Assembly (NCBI GenBank): GCA_013423325.1
Contig: BLJB01000151.1
Span: 62,001 to 126,000 of the forward strand
Reading direction: 5' to 3'
Length of the DNA: 64,000 nt
Source: Usnea hakonensis
Taxonomy: Eukaryota; Ascomycota; Lecanoromycetes; Lecanorales; Parmeliaceae
Each line of letters starts with the position of its first letter. Within the stretch, counting starts at the first letter, position 1. The notes beneath the pieces were generated by a model that was not told the origin of the DNA, did no database searches, and saw nothing but the letters and a program-made list of their open reading frames with translations. Positions 23,588 to 35,235 of the stretch are shown here, one piece after another. The position numbers and the translations under genes were made by a program.

Positions 23588-26474
23588 CTACGACCACTCC
23601 TCGTCTTCTACACCCAACAGCCTCTTTTCCGCCAATTCTCCAATCTTCTCTTGCAACACTGTCCTCCCATATCGGCTCGCCACTTTGCCCGCAGCCTCCG
23701 CCATTTTCCCCGTTGGGTCTCTCATCAAGCCTACAATTTCCAGAGCTTTCATGCCTCTGTCTTCGCCTTCTCTGCATTCAACGTTCAGCAGCTGAAGTAG
23801 TGACTTGTTTACTTCGACTTCTCGTCTGCTCAGCTCGGTACGTTGGCTGTGGGTGGCATTTGTCGATGAAATGAGATCTTCGAGCAGACTCAACATCAGC
23901 GAGCCTCGAACAAAGGATTCTTCTAGCATGGGCCCCTCCAGAACGCTCGAGTCCCCTGACTCTTTCGGCGGCGTCCGATTAGAGCACGGTATCCTCAAGT
24001 CAAATTCGCTTAGCAGCGGTTTTGGGAAATATGGATGCTGATCTCCTCCTTTGAGAATAATGCAATGAAATTTTTCTTGCGCGACAGCCACAGGCCAATA
24101 GGTCTCTTCCTTTTTCCCGCCAGCGAGACGTTCCAGCTGCTTCGTGTCCAAGACTGGTACCCATTTTGCCTGACTGGGGGACCGCCAGTGTTGCAGGATA
24201 AGCAAGACGCCTGTCGAGTCGTAGACACATGGATCACCGTTATCGGAGAAGAAGACGCTCTTGATTTGGGCACCTTCAGTCAAAGCTACGACATCTTCAC
24301 TTTGGCAGACTTCGTCCCTCTTGACATTCTCAATCGTGTATAACAACTTCGTCGATCCATCGCCGCCAACAGGTCCATTCCCCATTGTCAGGATGTAATC
24401 TCTCCATGAGGCACACGTGACAGTCGGAGATGACTTTTGCCGGTAAACTCTGAAAGGTGTGCCATAAAGCGTGAAGACACGAACGTAGTTATTTGAAGTT
24501 GTGACGACAATGTATGAGTCACTCAGTGATATTGCTATATGACACATTAGTCAATACTTGAACCAACGCGAGGATGATAAAGATCTACTTACAAACTACA
24601 TCTTCTCCGATCGGCAGCTGGGTGCGCCAATCTGCTCGTGTTGTCCAGGTCTCGTGGGGACGGTAAAAGACCATTGCCGGATTGCTCTTAGCTGGAGGGC
24701 ACGAAAATAGAGATCCATTCTCATCTGGCACTCGTCAGCTTTTGTCTGCTCGCTGTCGAGCAATACAGCTGCATACTTAAGCAAGCCTTATCATAAAGAT
24801 ATGGATCTGTGAAATGAAAATCACGGTGATATTCATTATCGTAGAATTCTGCTGTCACTGTATGGTGGGTATCTTGATCAACAGTCCAAACAAAGCCGGT
24901 CAGATTCAGGCCTTGGTTTCGATTAGCTTTGCCAGGGCTTGTGAGTTCTGGACCTTACATAGGTATCTTCGGTTGCCCCGCCAAGGAGTGCTTCCAGGCT
25001 GGAAGGTATGATGGACCCTTGGCTGCCACGCTTGAATGGTGGCTCTTCTCTTGCTGTCAAACCCATCAACCGGATCCAGATGGCCGTTACTTCGTTTTCC
25101 ATATCCGTTGACATCCTCCAGGTAGCCCGCTCCATCATCATCGCTGACAAAATCGTCTTCATCTCTCAGCTCTGGGCCAAGAATATCGTCAAGGGAATCC
25201 GGGGTTCCCCTCCGCTTTGCCCGCGAATCTGATGTGTCTTTGAGGCCGTTAGTGAGGACTTTATTGGCGTTGCCTGTTGTCTCCGCGAGCGGGTCTCTGA
25301 TATATGGCGATGGTTGCATAGGCTTTTGAAAAAGTGCAAAGGCGTCTGGCGACAAGAAATTCTCATAGATGTACAGTTCACCATCCGACGTGACGAAGGA
25401 AACGATGTTCTGGATCGGATGCCATGCCAAGTTAATTACACTTGGGTAATCGTACCTGCATCGATATCAGCACACGACCTATCGAGTTGATGTATGAATC
25501 CATGCAGACCTAGCGAGAATTTTTTGCGTCTTGGTATCCCATAAAAGAATCTTTCTGTCAGACGCAGCAGTGATGAGCAGAGCTCCATTCGGCGACCAAG
25601 CTAGTGCTGTCACATCTCCCATGTGGCCTCCAGAAAATTTCCTTTGACGTTCCCCATCCCCGCTTGATACCACTTGTACATCTCTTGTTGCTGTCGGTGC
25701 CGCAAACGCTCGCCCGTCTGGATGCCAGACAGCTCGCGAACTCGACTCGGACTCCACATCGAGAGTGCGTATTAAACCATCAACCTTCCTAATTAATTCG
25801 GGCTCCTCGGTACTAAGCTTATAGACGTAGACAATGCCGTCCGCGCAGGACGCAGTGATGTAAGAGCCACTAGGATCAAAGGAAAGATGTTTTGCAGGCT
25901 TTGGCAGATCGCGCAGATACAGCACCTTGTAGGTATCAATGGTATTGACGACTTTAACGGTAAGTTCACTGTACCGTATCAGCACCACGTCCTCAACTCT
26001 TGAAGCGAGTACTTACTCGCTGGCGACAGCAGCCCACTGCCCATCTGGTGAGAGGGCAATATCTCGTATGGGTAATGTACAGCGTGTGAGCATCTTCTCG
26101 TAGGTATAGGTATCGAGCGAGTACATGCAGACAGTGCCGTCTTCGGAACCGGCGAGGAAGAAGTCATTCTTTCTTTTGTCAGCGCAATCTTCCGCGTGGT
26201 GTTGTTTTTGCGACCAAACCCACATTCGCAGCGATTGCATTATTGTTCTCCTGACAATCATCGAGGTTTGTAGGTTCCCCGTCGGAACCCGTGGCGTAGA
26301 CTCTGACCACATTGTTCGATCCGGCTGTGACCAATTGCTTGCCATCAGGAGTGTATGTCAAAAAGGTAGGGCCAGAGGGATCTATATGAGATGATAAGTA
26401 TGCGGCAAGACTGGATGATGATTAGACCTACGCGCTGGGCGGGCTCGAGGCCGTTGTTGAGTGACTGCGGCCAT
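23588..26474 (-). CDS. sepB: SepB/Mcl1/Ctf4 (AND-1) DNA polymerase alpha-binding protein
   Basis: Eight exons: 26432-26474, 26224-26381, 26017-26168, 25510-25968, 24959-25455, 24777-24911, 24593-24724 and 23588-24534. Total is 840 aa with all phases agreeing. N-terminal WD40 repeats span about residues 14-300, for example PTFLTYTPDGKQLVTAGSN, DIALSPDGQWAAVAS and VTALAWSPNGALLITAASD. An acidic linker follows. The SepB domain spans about residues 430-720, including TGFVWTVDQD, FYRPHETW and GTPFRVYR. The C-terminal helical region contains MEEAAGK-type helices. The protein trimer couples CMG helicase to Pol alpha-primase and aids sister-chromatid cohesion; in Aspergillus, sepB mutants are defective in DNA metabolism. 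Intron 1 is taken at gtaggt, because the AG|gt two bases later gives a stop. Confidence 0.93.
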
Positions 26475-27591
26475 TTTACTCTTGGTATTTTTGGAGTTGT
26501 TGCTGGACAGACAACAAATATACAATAGCTGCCGCCTCGTAGCATCGCAAATCTGAGGGGGACGCGTAAAGTCGCGAACCCCTGCAAGTTGCCTCAGTCC
26601 TCTTGATCTTACCTAACTACTTCTAGTTTAGCTCAATCCATCCCTGCGTGCGTCCCACCGGCAACCTGCAAGTGAGAATTAGCTCCCGTGGTTCAACGCT
26701 ATTACAAACATGGTATGCAATTCGGGATTACCGATGGCTTGACGCTATATACATCTTCATGGTATGCATGTTGCAATAACACGAAAGAAAACTATCAAGG
26801 ATCCTAGATAAGAGATGTAACGCTTTGAATGACCTTACGGTAAAGTGAATGTAGATCGGGGCGATTGCATTGTTGTACGAGAGGACATTACTTTACCCTT
26901 TCTTGCGTTCTTTCAATCATTCTCATCTCCTCTTCCGCTTCTATCCTCGTCTTTCCCTCTTCTCTTCTTCTCTCCATCTCTCCATCTCCTCTTATCTTCC
27001 TCTCAATTCTCTCTTCTTCCTCTCGCCTTCCCCTCGCACTCTCACCACAGATTCTCACATTTTCAAATTCGCCCATCACCACTAAGAACAATTGTGTAAA
27101 GATCAAGATGCAGAAATTTTTGGTCATATCGGAAGTATATGACCGCTACCGTGCCCTATGTGTTATACGTCATGGGCGTGGCTCTATGGCCTAGAACAAC
27201 GCCTTGCAGTCATCGGGATCTTTACGGATCAGCTAATATAGTTCCCCTTCAACAATCACTCATCGCCGCCCAACGTCATGACGGGGACTTCTAGAGCAAT
27301 CCAAAAACAATCTCATCTTAGAAGACTGGCCACGCGCAATTTTCTTTCATTGCCACTTGTCTTACTCCTATGTTGCAGACTGGCGACGTACGAGGACAAG
27401 GGAAATCGATCGCAAAATTCGCAGAATGAACCAGAGGAAGGAAGAAACGTCTAGAAGAGAAAGCGCATCCTTTTGATGGCTGAATTTGCTATCAAGAAAG
27501 AAAAGTCTCGCACCAAAGCAATGCAATCGCTGGGGGAAAAAAAAAACTCCCCAACAACCCCAACAACAAAAAAACCAACTACCCCCCCAAC
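26475..27591. other. intergenic, 1.1 kb
   Basis: SepB promoter at the left. A strongly pyrimidine-rich tract of TCT/CTT type at 26930-27060 yields Ser/Leu-rich spurious frames. No gene or RNA supported. Confidence 0.45.
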
Positions 27592-28044
27592 TCACGCTTT
27601 TGTAAGCTCATAACACGTCGCCCCCAAAATCGGCACGCACAACCCCGCCGCGCCGCCATCCGCTCCCGTCAAATTCCCCACCTGAACCCCACACGCCCCC
27701 TGACTCGTATTACTAGTCGCGTAAAACGTCAAAATTTCCCCGAATGTCAGGTTCCTGGTCATGATGAAGGCTTGGAAGGGGTAGACGGGCTGCTGGGTGT
27801 TATAGGACAGCGGGAGCTCGTTGGCGAGGAAATTGTATGTGTCGTTTATCCAGGTGCAGTCGGGGTCGGCGTACGTGGAGAGGGTGAGGGCTGGGAGGGC
27901 GCTGCCGCCTGGGAGGGGGGTGGAGGGGGGGAGAGAGGTGTTTGCGAAGAGGGTGGGTTGGGAAGGGGGGGAGGTGGTGGTGTTGGTGGAGGTGGTGAGG
28001 GTGAGGAGGGTGGAGAGGAGGAGGAGGGTGAGGGGGGAAGGCAT
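27592..28044 (-). CDS. small secreted protein, 150 aa, four cysteines
   Basis: Intronless ORF from ATG 28044. A clear signal peptide (MPSPLTLLLLSTLLTLTTS) is followed by a Thr/Ser/Pro-rich linker. The compact domain contains four Cys (one near residue 63 in DPDCTW, then GACGV, GLCVP and TCYEL near the C-terminus) and several N-glycosylation sequons (NDT, NLT, NTS). Length, even Cys number and signal peptide fit fungal secreted proteins of effector-like or cell-surface type. No named family is recognised. It lies about 1.1 kb upstream of the divergently oriented SepB cluster and shows no cluster partner. Confidence 0.7.
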   Translation of the reverse strand: MPSPLTLLLLSTLLTLTTSTNTTTSPPSQPTLFANTSLPPSTPLPGGSALPALTLSTYADPDCTWINDTYNFLANELPLSYNTQQPVYPFQAFIMTRNLTFGEILTFYATSNTSQGACGVQVGNLTGADGGAAGLCVPILGATCYELTKA

Positions 28045-28265
28045 TGCGATTCGCGCGGTTATCTTTTAGGGGGAGGTGGATTGTTTGGAAGTATGGGAGG
28101 ATTTTTGTGGGGCGGTGATATGGACCTGGGGGGTAGATATGTGAAGATAGGATTAGATTCAAAGAAGCAGAGAAAGCATCTTGTCGGATAAAGAGAGTGC
28201 CAATTTTAGGATTTAGTCTTTCATTATCCTCTCTTCCTCTACGTGTATATATAGCCGTGGATATT

Positions 28266-28267
28266 TT

Positions 28268-28318
<51 letters not shown>
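28266..28318 (+). repeat. (CTTT)13 microsatellite
   Basis: About 13 uninterrupted CTTT units, continuing into T/C-rich sequence to 28390. It lies between the small secreted protein promoter and the hydrolase fragment. Confidence 0.92.
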
Positions 28319-28320
<2 letters not shown>

Positions 28321-28543
28321 TTTTTCTCTTTTCTTCTTCCTTTCTCCATTTCTTTCACCTTTTCTTTTGTTCCTTCAGTTCCTTCTTTGAAGGAATAACA
28401 AAGAGCCAACTCTTTCTTCATCCTCAGAAAAACGGCCCCACTACCAACGAAAATTGGGGGAGGCACAGCTGACCTCCATTCCCATTGTAAGATGAAAACT
28501 TTGGGTTCAAGATCCCAAATCCATTCCGTGAAATTTCTGACAT

Positions 28544-29002
28544 ATGTTGCCCATTCTCACTCCCACTCCCACTCCCATTCTCAGGGGGCTTCTTCTTTAC
28601 TTGGTGCCAATGTTACCAAGCTGGGCCGGTCAAGCTTTGCCCGTGCTTCTCCGCGGCCTCCCTTCCAAATCTACTCTTCCTCCGCTTGTGAATCCGCGAA
28701 CGTACCTTTCTCTGCCCCAACCGCCTCAGCGGGATATCCAGTCTATTAGTCCGCTGGCGCAGGTCAGGATGGGGGTGTATCGCACGCCAACCTTCCTAGT
28801 GCATAGTAAGGACGATGATTTGATTCCCTGGCAACAGAGTCGGAGGTTCATTGAGGCCTTGCGGGACTCCGGGGTAGAATGCGGGATCAGGTGTCCGGAG
28901 GGGCTGCCGCATTTGTTTGATATTACGCCTGGTTGTGATGGGGATGGGAAGGGGTGGGAGGCGATTTTGGAGGGGTATCGCTTTTTGTTGAGGGTGGTGT
29001 GA
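28544..29002 (+). pseudogene. C-terminal fragment of an alpha/beta hydrolase
   Basis: An open frame of 152 residues ends at TGA. The last 85 residues match the C-terminal half of fungal alpha/beta-hydrolase_3 enzymes: SISPLAQVRMGVYRTPTFLV, then HSKDDDLIPWQQS with the catalytic Asp region, and GLPHLFD with the catalytic His. The nucleophile elbow (GxSxG) and oxyanion-hole HGG of the first 150-200 residues are absent. Upstream lies CACTCC and CTTT simple repeat instead. This looks like a gene whose 5' half was lost. A spliced upstream exon cannot be excluded (ctcattctcag acceptor-like sequence near 28585), but none was found. Confidence 0.6.
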
Positions 29003-30738
29003 GGGATGAGTGGTGTTTTTGTGGGTTTGGAGCTAGAGTTCAGGTTTGGATTTCTGTAGTTGTTGTGTTAGATATAAGATATCTTGATAGAAGCTTTGGA
29101 ACATAGTCGATGTAGAGGAGGGAAGTCTTTCTGTTAGTACCTTTGGTATATATGATGTACGAGTTTTCTTGAATTTAGAGGAAAAAAAACTATCATTCTT
29201 CTTCTCTCTTTTCAAGACCTAGTCTTTATCTACCTTATAGTTCTAGATATACGAAGAAATATCCCTCATCTTCAAGTCTTACATTACTACATCAGCCCTT
29301 ATAATCACTATTCAAATTGTAAACTCATATCTTCTTTCTATACAGAGCTATATAGATCACATAACACGGTAATTGAAAATAAAAGAGGCTTTTTTATATG
29401 CATACTCTACGATCATCGTCATATGCGGCCTGGGTTTGCTTCACCGACTCGATGGGGCCCTACAGTAGTCGCACATGATATCAGTACCAGTGGTATTTTG
29501 ATCGCTGGAGGGTTCCTCCGCGAAGGAACAAATTCGTCACGCCAGGGAGTCTCGGCATACTGAGCCGGCTTGGATTGTTGTCTATTCTAGGCAGTAAACG
29601 TCTTGCTCTTGATGTACGCAAATACGATCTGTCGACCACCCCTATCTTACGCTCGCGGAGGCTACTCTCTTGGGCGATCGAAAAGGAGGAGAATTAATGC
29701 CTTTGCCGGACCTGATGAGGAATCCCTTCGATGAGCCTGGCATGACTGATGACTTTGGCGCTGTAAGCTTAGTTTCCACTGGTTGTGAGCCCCGTAAGCA
29801 TGGAAAACCAGAAAGCTTGAAATTTCGAGCGTTTAACTGACCTCATCAGGATTTAGCATGCCCATAAGGTAGAGCTTACGTGCAGGAAGCGAATCAAGAG
29901 TAGGCCTTTCTGGCGATGAGCACTACCAACGTGCGCGTAAATATCGTCGAGGAGACAGCGACATCCGTACTTTTACACGCCGAGAAAATGAAAAATTGAC
30001 CAATTCGTCCTCAAGGCTTCTCAGCCCGTCAAGGCCGCGCCAGGCATTGTAGGTCACTAGCTTCATAAGACATCCTGATATCATCCTTCCTACATGAGTA
30101 GCGCGGGGACTTGGCGCCTCAAGACACAGCCTTGAAGGAGTGTAGCATAGAGGGGTACATTTCGTTAAAGCTTTTTCAGTAGATATGCAGGCGGCGTCCT
30201 ATTTGGGGCGACGGTGTCTTTGGAACAGTTGGTATGAAGGTTAATCATGCGGCTATCAGCGCAATTGGGCGCTGGCGTAGCCTCACTGCTGTTTCAGGCT
30301 GATATTTGGGGTCTGGTGAGATGTTGGTTGCAGGCATACGGTATTGTAAATGTCTCTGGACTGGTATATTAAGCCTGCTTTGATGTAAGGCAAGATACTT
30401 GGCAAGGCTGCTGACGACAGTTCAGCCCTAGATCTGATTATGTAATGTCAGCAATCAATCGGATTGGTGGATTATCTCTTTTGCACAGCCCGTCTCCGGC
30501 AAAGCCGGTTTGCCTGTTTTATTTCATCACGAGTCATCCAAAAAGCAGATCCTTTTCATAGACTTTTCACATTTTTGGATATTCTTTTCTCTATCGAAAT
30601 TGATAAAAAAATCCAGGACTGTAGTACATATATCACTTTACTCATCTGTCGCATCTGATTTGTCTTGCCGTTGCGACGCCAATATCACGAATCTTCCAAG
30701 CATAAGCATTATAAGGCAGACCGAGCTCAGCTTTTCGC
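29003..30738. other. intergenic, 1.7 kb
   Basis: The left 400 bp is AT-rich. The remainder has no frame with coding character. The promoter of the glycine-zipper gene lies at the right end. Confidence 0.45.
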
Positions 30739-31443
30739 ATGTCGAACCCCTACTACGGCCAAGGGCAGTCCCAAGGCTACGTCTACGAGCCCGGCAACCC
30801 CCAACCAAGGTACGATTCCGAATACGCCAACCCCACCTACGCCCCATCCCCCGATCTCAGCAACGTCAGCAACGGCCGACGCTTCGACCAAGAACCCCGG
30901 ACCCGCCACGATCACCGTCGCAGACCGAGCAGTCACTACAACAACAATAACAACGATGACATCAGCAGCACCGACTCCTCGTCCGACGACGAGCACCGCC
31001 ATCGTGGTCATCGGCACTCATCGAAAAACAAGCGGCGCGCCCATAAGGATTCGTCGTCTTCTTCCTTGGCCCGGTCGAAATCTTCGAACAGGCTCGATAA
31101 GGCCCGGGAGCATTTTTCGACGAGTGATCGCGGGGTGGGGGCGGGCATGATTGGCGCGGTGGCGGGGGCGGTGTTGGCGCAGGAGACGGCGCAGAGAAAT
31201 GGGAAGGGGAGTATTGGGGCTACGATTGCGGGGTTGGTGCTCGGTGGGTTGGCGGGGAATGCGTTGGAGAAGGGGTATGATAAGTAAGTTTTTCGTCTTC
31301 TTCTTGGGGGGGGAATTGGAGATGGGGGTTGTGGGGGCAAAGCGACTTTGGAGTGGGTTTGCTGATGAATTGGGTGGTGTAGGAAGCAAGAGGAGAGAAA
31401 GGCGGTCACGGAGAAGTATGCTGATAGGCGGAGGGATCGTTGA
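30739..31443 (+). CDS. glycine-zipper protein, 201 aa
   Basis: Two exons, 30739-31283 and 31383-31443, joined in phase (intron gtaagt...gctgat...gtag). The N-terminal 120 residues are hydrophilic, rich in Tyr/Pro/Asn and then Ser/Asp/His/Arg. A glycine-zipper 2TM-like segment lies at about residues 132-178: GVGAGMIGAVAGAVLAQE and IGATIAGLVLGGLAGNALE. The spliced C-terminus is charged (KQEERKAVTEKYADRRRDR). Proteins of this layout are common in filamentous fungi and are thought to insert in membranes; function is unknown. Confidence 0.78.
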
Positions 31444-32337
31444 ATTCTGGCATGTGGGTTTTCCTGTTATGACTTGTGATGGTAGACAGGTAAAGGCGTG
31501 ATGAGTAGGAATATTTTGGACTGTTCTCTTATTTTCTTTTTTTCTCTCTCTTTTCTTTTGGATCTTCATTTTAAGTCATGTATATGAGCCTATCTGCTTG
31601 TATTCCTAAATCCTTGCCCTTTGTCGTATCATCAGCCGCTTATGCGCAGTACAAATACCCAGGTTCTAAGTTCGGGAAGGATTATTACACCTCTCGGCAA
31701 TGACAGATTTTCTACCATTCTCCCCCAGGAAGATGGCGCAAGCATAGCCTTTCCCGGCGAGCCACGCTCAAGACATCCGTCAATTCGATAGATGGCTGCC
31801 AAGACGGATTATTTTGCGTGAAAAGGTGGAAGATAGCTAGGAGATTCTTGGTACAATCACGACATGCAATGCGGGCATGGTTCCAAGACCTGAAGGGTCT
31901 TAATTCTGGACTCTGGGCATGTTGGTTTGAGCGTCTCGATAGGATGTGGCGATCATGGTGAAGGACTGGGATTTGACTTGGGGTACTTTACTTTACTGTA
32001 CGGAGCCTCGAAGGTATTGCTACGTAGCCCTAGCCCTACAACATATTGTTCTAAGGTGACCCCAGTTCTAGGCATACATTATCAGAAGAGTCCTGGCATG
32101 TCGCAGGACTTTCGGTATCAAACTCCATGTGTTTGATGTTTTGTGCCATTTCCTTCAGAAAATAAAAACGAGAAAGTCACCATAGCTATGGCATGATGTA
32201 CAGAAATGTTTTGGCAGATGATACTGACGCTTCGTTCTAGTCTAAAGTAGTAGCTGCTATTATAAGTCAGAATCGGGTTAAAGCTCGAAAGAGCAGTAAA
32301 AGGAAGGTTCCTCTTCCCCACTCTTGAATACGAAGTT
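31444..32337. other. intergenic between convergent genes
   Basis: 3' flanks of the glycine-zipper gene (+) and the SDR gene (-). No gene seen. Confidence 0.45.
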
Positions 32338-33297
32338 CTACTTTTCGCCTCGCATCCATTTTGACAGATTTTCAAAGGTACTCCTCCTCTTGTTGACAAT
32401 GTCAAAGAAAGTGTCCGGCGGACCAATAGGTTCAACAAAGACTTGATCACTTCCAGAGACGAGGCCTTTGTACGTTCCATCCACGTACTCGTCTAATGGC
32501 ATACCGAGCTGTCTACCTCGCTCAGGATCCATATAGTCGTGCAGTTCCGCTTGTAGTTGTCAGCTCACTTCATAAGAACGGGTTGATTCTCTCGATGACT
32601 AGGGACGTACTTTGAACAGCAGGAGGCGATATCTCGATGACTTTAACAGATGAATTCCGGAGCTGTTCACGGAGACAGAGAACGAATGCGTTCAAGGCAG
32701 CTTTGGAGGAAGAATAGGCAGGAAGGCTAGCTGCGGGAATGATGGCGAGGTTGGAACTCGTGCTATCGTCGCCAGTCAGTAACAGGACTCGTTCTTGGGA
32801 GATAGAGGCGGCCTACTAGACCAAGCTCGTCTCGGTGTTCTTGTCGATGAGAAACGGTAGAAATTTGGCGGTAAGATCGACAAAGGATGAGAAGTTGACG
32901 TTCATTTCCGAGTGAAAGTGGGACAGATCGACTTTCGCTGGTTGAGCAAAATTAATAGGGCTTTGGACTCCGGCATTCAGAAATATGCAGTCCAGATCAG
33001 GGTAGGTGTGGGTAACACTAGGCAGACGATGGGTCAGAAGACTGACGCCATGGCGATCTGAAAGCAGGGGGTCGCTAACGTTTTCGCGAACTGGTCAATA
33101 TTCTGCCGATCAGCAATGTCAAATTTTATCGCACTGGCTTTCTGTTGCCCATGTCTGCGAACGAAGTCGTCGAGTCGACTTTGTCTGCGGCCCACTGCAA
33201 TGACTTTGGAGCCTTCCTGGATAAGGCGATCGGCCATTGCAGCGCCGATGCCAGACGTAGCACCAATCATAAGGACATGCTTGTATTGGAAAGGCAT
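32338..33297 (-). CDS. short-chain dehydrogenase/reductase, 260 aa
   Basis: Four exons: 33080-33297, 32817-33017, 32611-32762 and 32338-32549, with phases agreeing. The Rossmann motif GATSGIG lies at residues 12-18, the NAG motif in FLNAGVQ near residue 90, and the catalytic YSSSK near residue 165 with the upstream Ser in TSSNLA. Length is standard for a classical SDR. The C-terminal GRQLGMPLDEYVDGTYKGL resembles fungal DltE-type oxidoreductases. NAD(P)-dependent oxidation or reduction is inferred; the substrate is unknown. An in-frame ATG at 33366 gives an N-terminal extension, but 33297 places the Rossmann motif as usual. The gene is head to head with the Zn2Cys6 regulator at 33718. Confidence 0.88.
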
Positions 33298-33717
33298 TTT
33301 TGAGATATAACGTTTCGTCGTTGGAGAAACGAGTGCTTGATATCTGATGCGGCAAGGGATGTGCACAAGACGTATAGGTTTGGGGGAGAGCCATGTCTTA
33401 TACTTGAATCTTGTCGCCTTTGGTCGGCTTTAGGAAGAGGAGATATCGCTGTTTATGCAGAGGGATGCACTGAGCATTCTGCTTACCTCTTTGCGTCTTA
33501 CCTCTTTGAGTAAGGTTGGCGTACAATCTTGAGCGCCCAGAGAGTTCCGGAACACCTACCCTTTCGGGATTAGTCGCATTCTAGAATATTCCCGGCTGAA
33601 GTCAAGAGAGATGATACACTTTGAAGATCAGCTTCATGGCATGCAGTGATTATCTTTATACCCGCCAGAGCGTATTCGGGAGATACATATCGCTGCACCG
33701 TGAGAAAGTGTCTGGTC
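33298..33717. promoter_or_regulatory. shared 420-bp divergent promoter region (SDR / Zn2Cys6 regulator)
   Basis: The only DNA between the start codons of the SDR gene (-) and the regulator gene (+). A duplicated ttacctcttt g motif occurs at about 33483-33506. CGG half-sites suited to Zn2Cys6 proteins are not clearly arranged, so regulation of the SDR by its neighbour is inference from layout. Confidence 0.4.
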
Positions 33718-35235
33718 ATGGTGTACCGCGGCAAACCTTCTAAAGCTTGCCTGCAGTGCAGGAAGAGGAAGCTTCGTGTAAGCCCAAGCCCCGGAATGCT
33801 TATCACATCTCCTTTCATACTACGATCTAATGACGCATCCTACTTCATCTAGTGCGATCTCCAAAGAGACTCCTGTGGCCAATGTCTCAGGGCGAGCCTC
33901 GTATGCTCCGGCTACCGCGATACAGACGAGTTGAGAGTCCGCAATGAGACCCAGGCAACCCTGCAAAAAGCATTGAATCGTGCTTTGGCGCCCGTCCCGC
34001 GCACTTTGACCACCAGTCTTGATGATCTGGCAAGAAATACATTCTTCACTCATTATGTATCCGGCTTTTCAAAGACATATGACGTCATGGAGTCTCTCTA
34101 CGCGCAGTCTCCTGCGGACAGGCCTCTCCCTGCGAGTGTTGATGCGGTCAGCTTGGCGTTCTTCTCATTCCATTTTGACAGCACACAGGCTTTGCGTATC
34201 TCGCGGGAAAAGTATCTATCTGCTCTGCCACTTTTGAATAAAGTACTCAAGTCATCCGAATCTGCTACGAGTGACTCCACTCTTTTGGCGGTGCTTCTAC
34301 TAGACCTCTTCGAGAAGATCACCAACAATAATCCTAGATCGATAAGTTCCTGGATGAGTCACATCAACGGTGCTCTCGCCCTGGTCGAACTGCGTGAGGG
34401 TCCGTCACTCCAAGATTATACGGGTCTTCGGCTCTCAGCACGTCTGAGCACGAACCTAATCATTAGCTGCGTTTCGGCAAAGACCCCGGTGCCGCCGGCA
34501 CTGATCAAGCTTCGCTCTGATCTCGAGCCTTACTTGAATAAGGAAGATCCGAAGTGGTTACTTTCGGGCTTGGTGGTCAAATACGCCAATCTAAAAGGAA
34601 CCATAGAAGATGGCTGTCTTTCCGGCTCCAACGTCATTGCTCGCGCGACGGCGCTTGACTTTGAATTTCTTTCACTTGCAAAATGTATGCCTTCAACGTG
34701 GCTCTACGATAGGATATATCTCAAAGAAGCCTCGGAGCGAGTTCTCGAGCAACACTGGGATATGTACCCAGATCATTTCATTGCACAGGGCTGGAACGTC
34801 ATCCGGGTCATGAGAATCCTACTGAATGACATAATCCACACATACTGGTTCTCGCAAGAGACAGGATACCCTAACGGCGTCTCTTCTGCCCGCGATACCT
34901 CCGTTGCGACGAGTCATATTGATATCATAGCGAAAGATATATGTGCCACTGCGCCTCCATTTATGGGATACGAAAGCCCCGCGCGGAAAATCAAAGCCTT
35001 TACCACAACCCAAAGACTGCGATGTTACACCTTACTCTTCCCACTCTACGTTGCTGGACTTTACTCTAGCTCTACAACACAAATAAAGCTCTGGGTTATT
35101 AAACAACTGCGTTTCATGTCCGACGTAATAGGCATCAGAAACGCGAGCGTCGTTGTAGAGATATTGGAAAGAGGCGATAGAACCTGTATTTGGGATGTGT
35201 ATGCTATGCTTGGAAGTTATGCGTTTGCTGCATAG
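33718..35235 (+). CDS. Zn(II)2Cys6 fungal-type transcription factor, 480 aa
   Basis: Two exons, 33718-33777 and 33853-35235. The intron falls inside the zinc cluster. Splicing restores the binuclear motif CLQCRKRKLRC-DLQRDSC-GQC-LRASLVC with spacing C2C6C6C2C6C, after a basic MVYRGKPSKA start typical of this class. The rest is helical, with no separate Fungal_trans catalytic motif. It is rich in Leu/Ser, with segments such as LLAVLLLDLFEKI and WMSHINGALALVELREG that recur in this regulator subfamily. It would act in the nucleus on CGG-containing sites. The neighbouring divergent SDR is the obvious candidate target. Confidence 0.9.
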
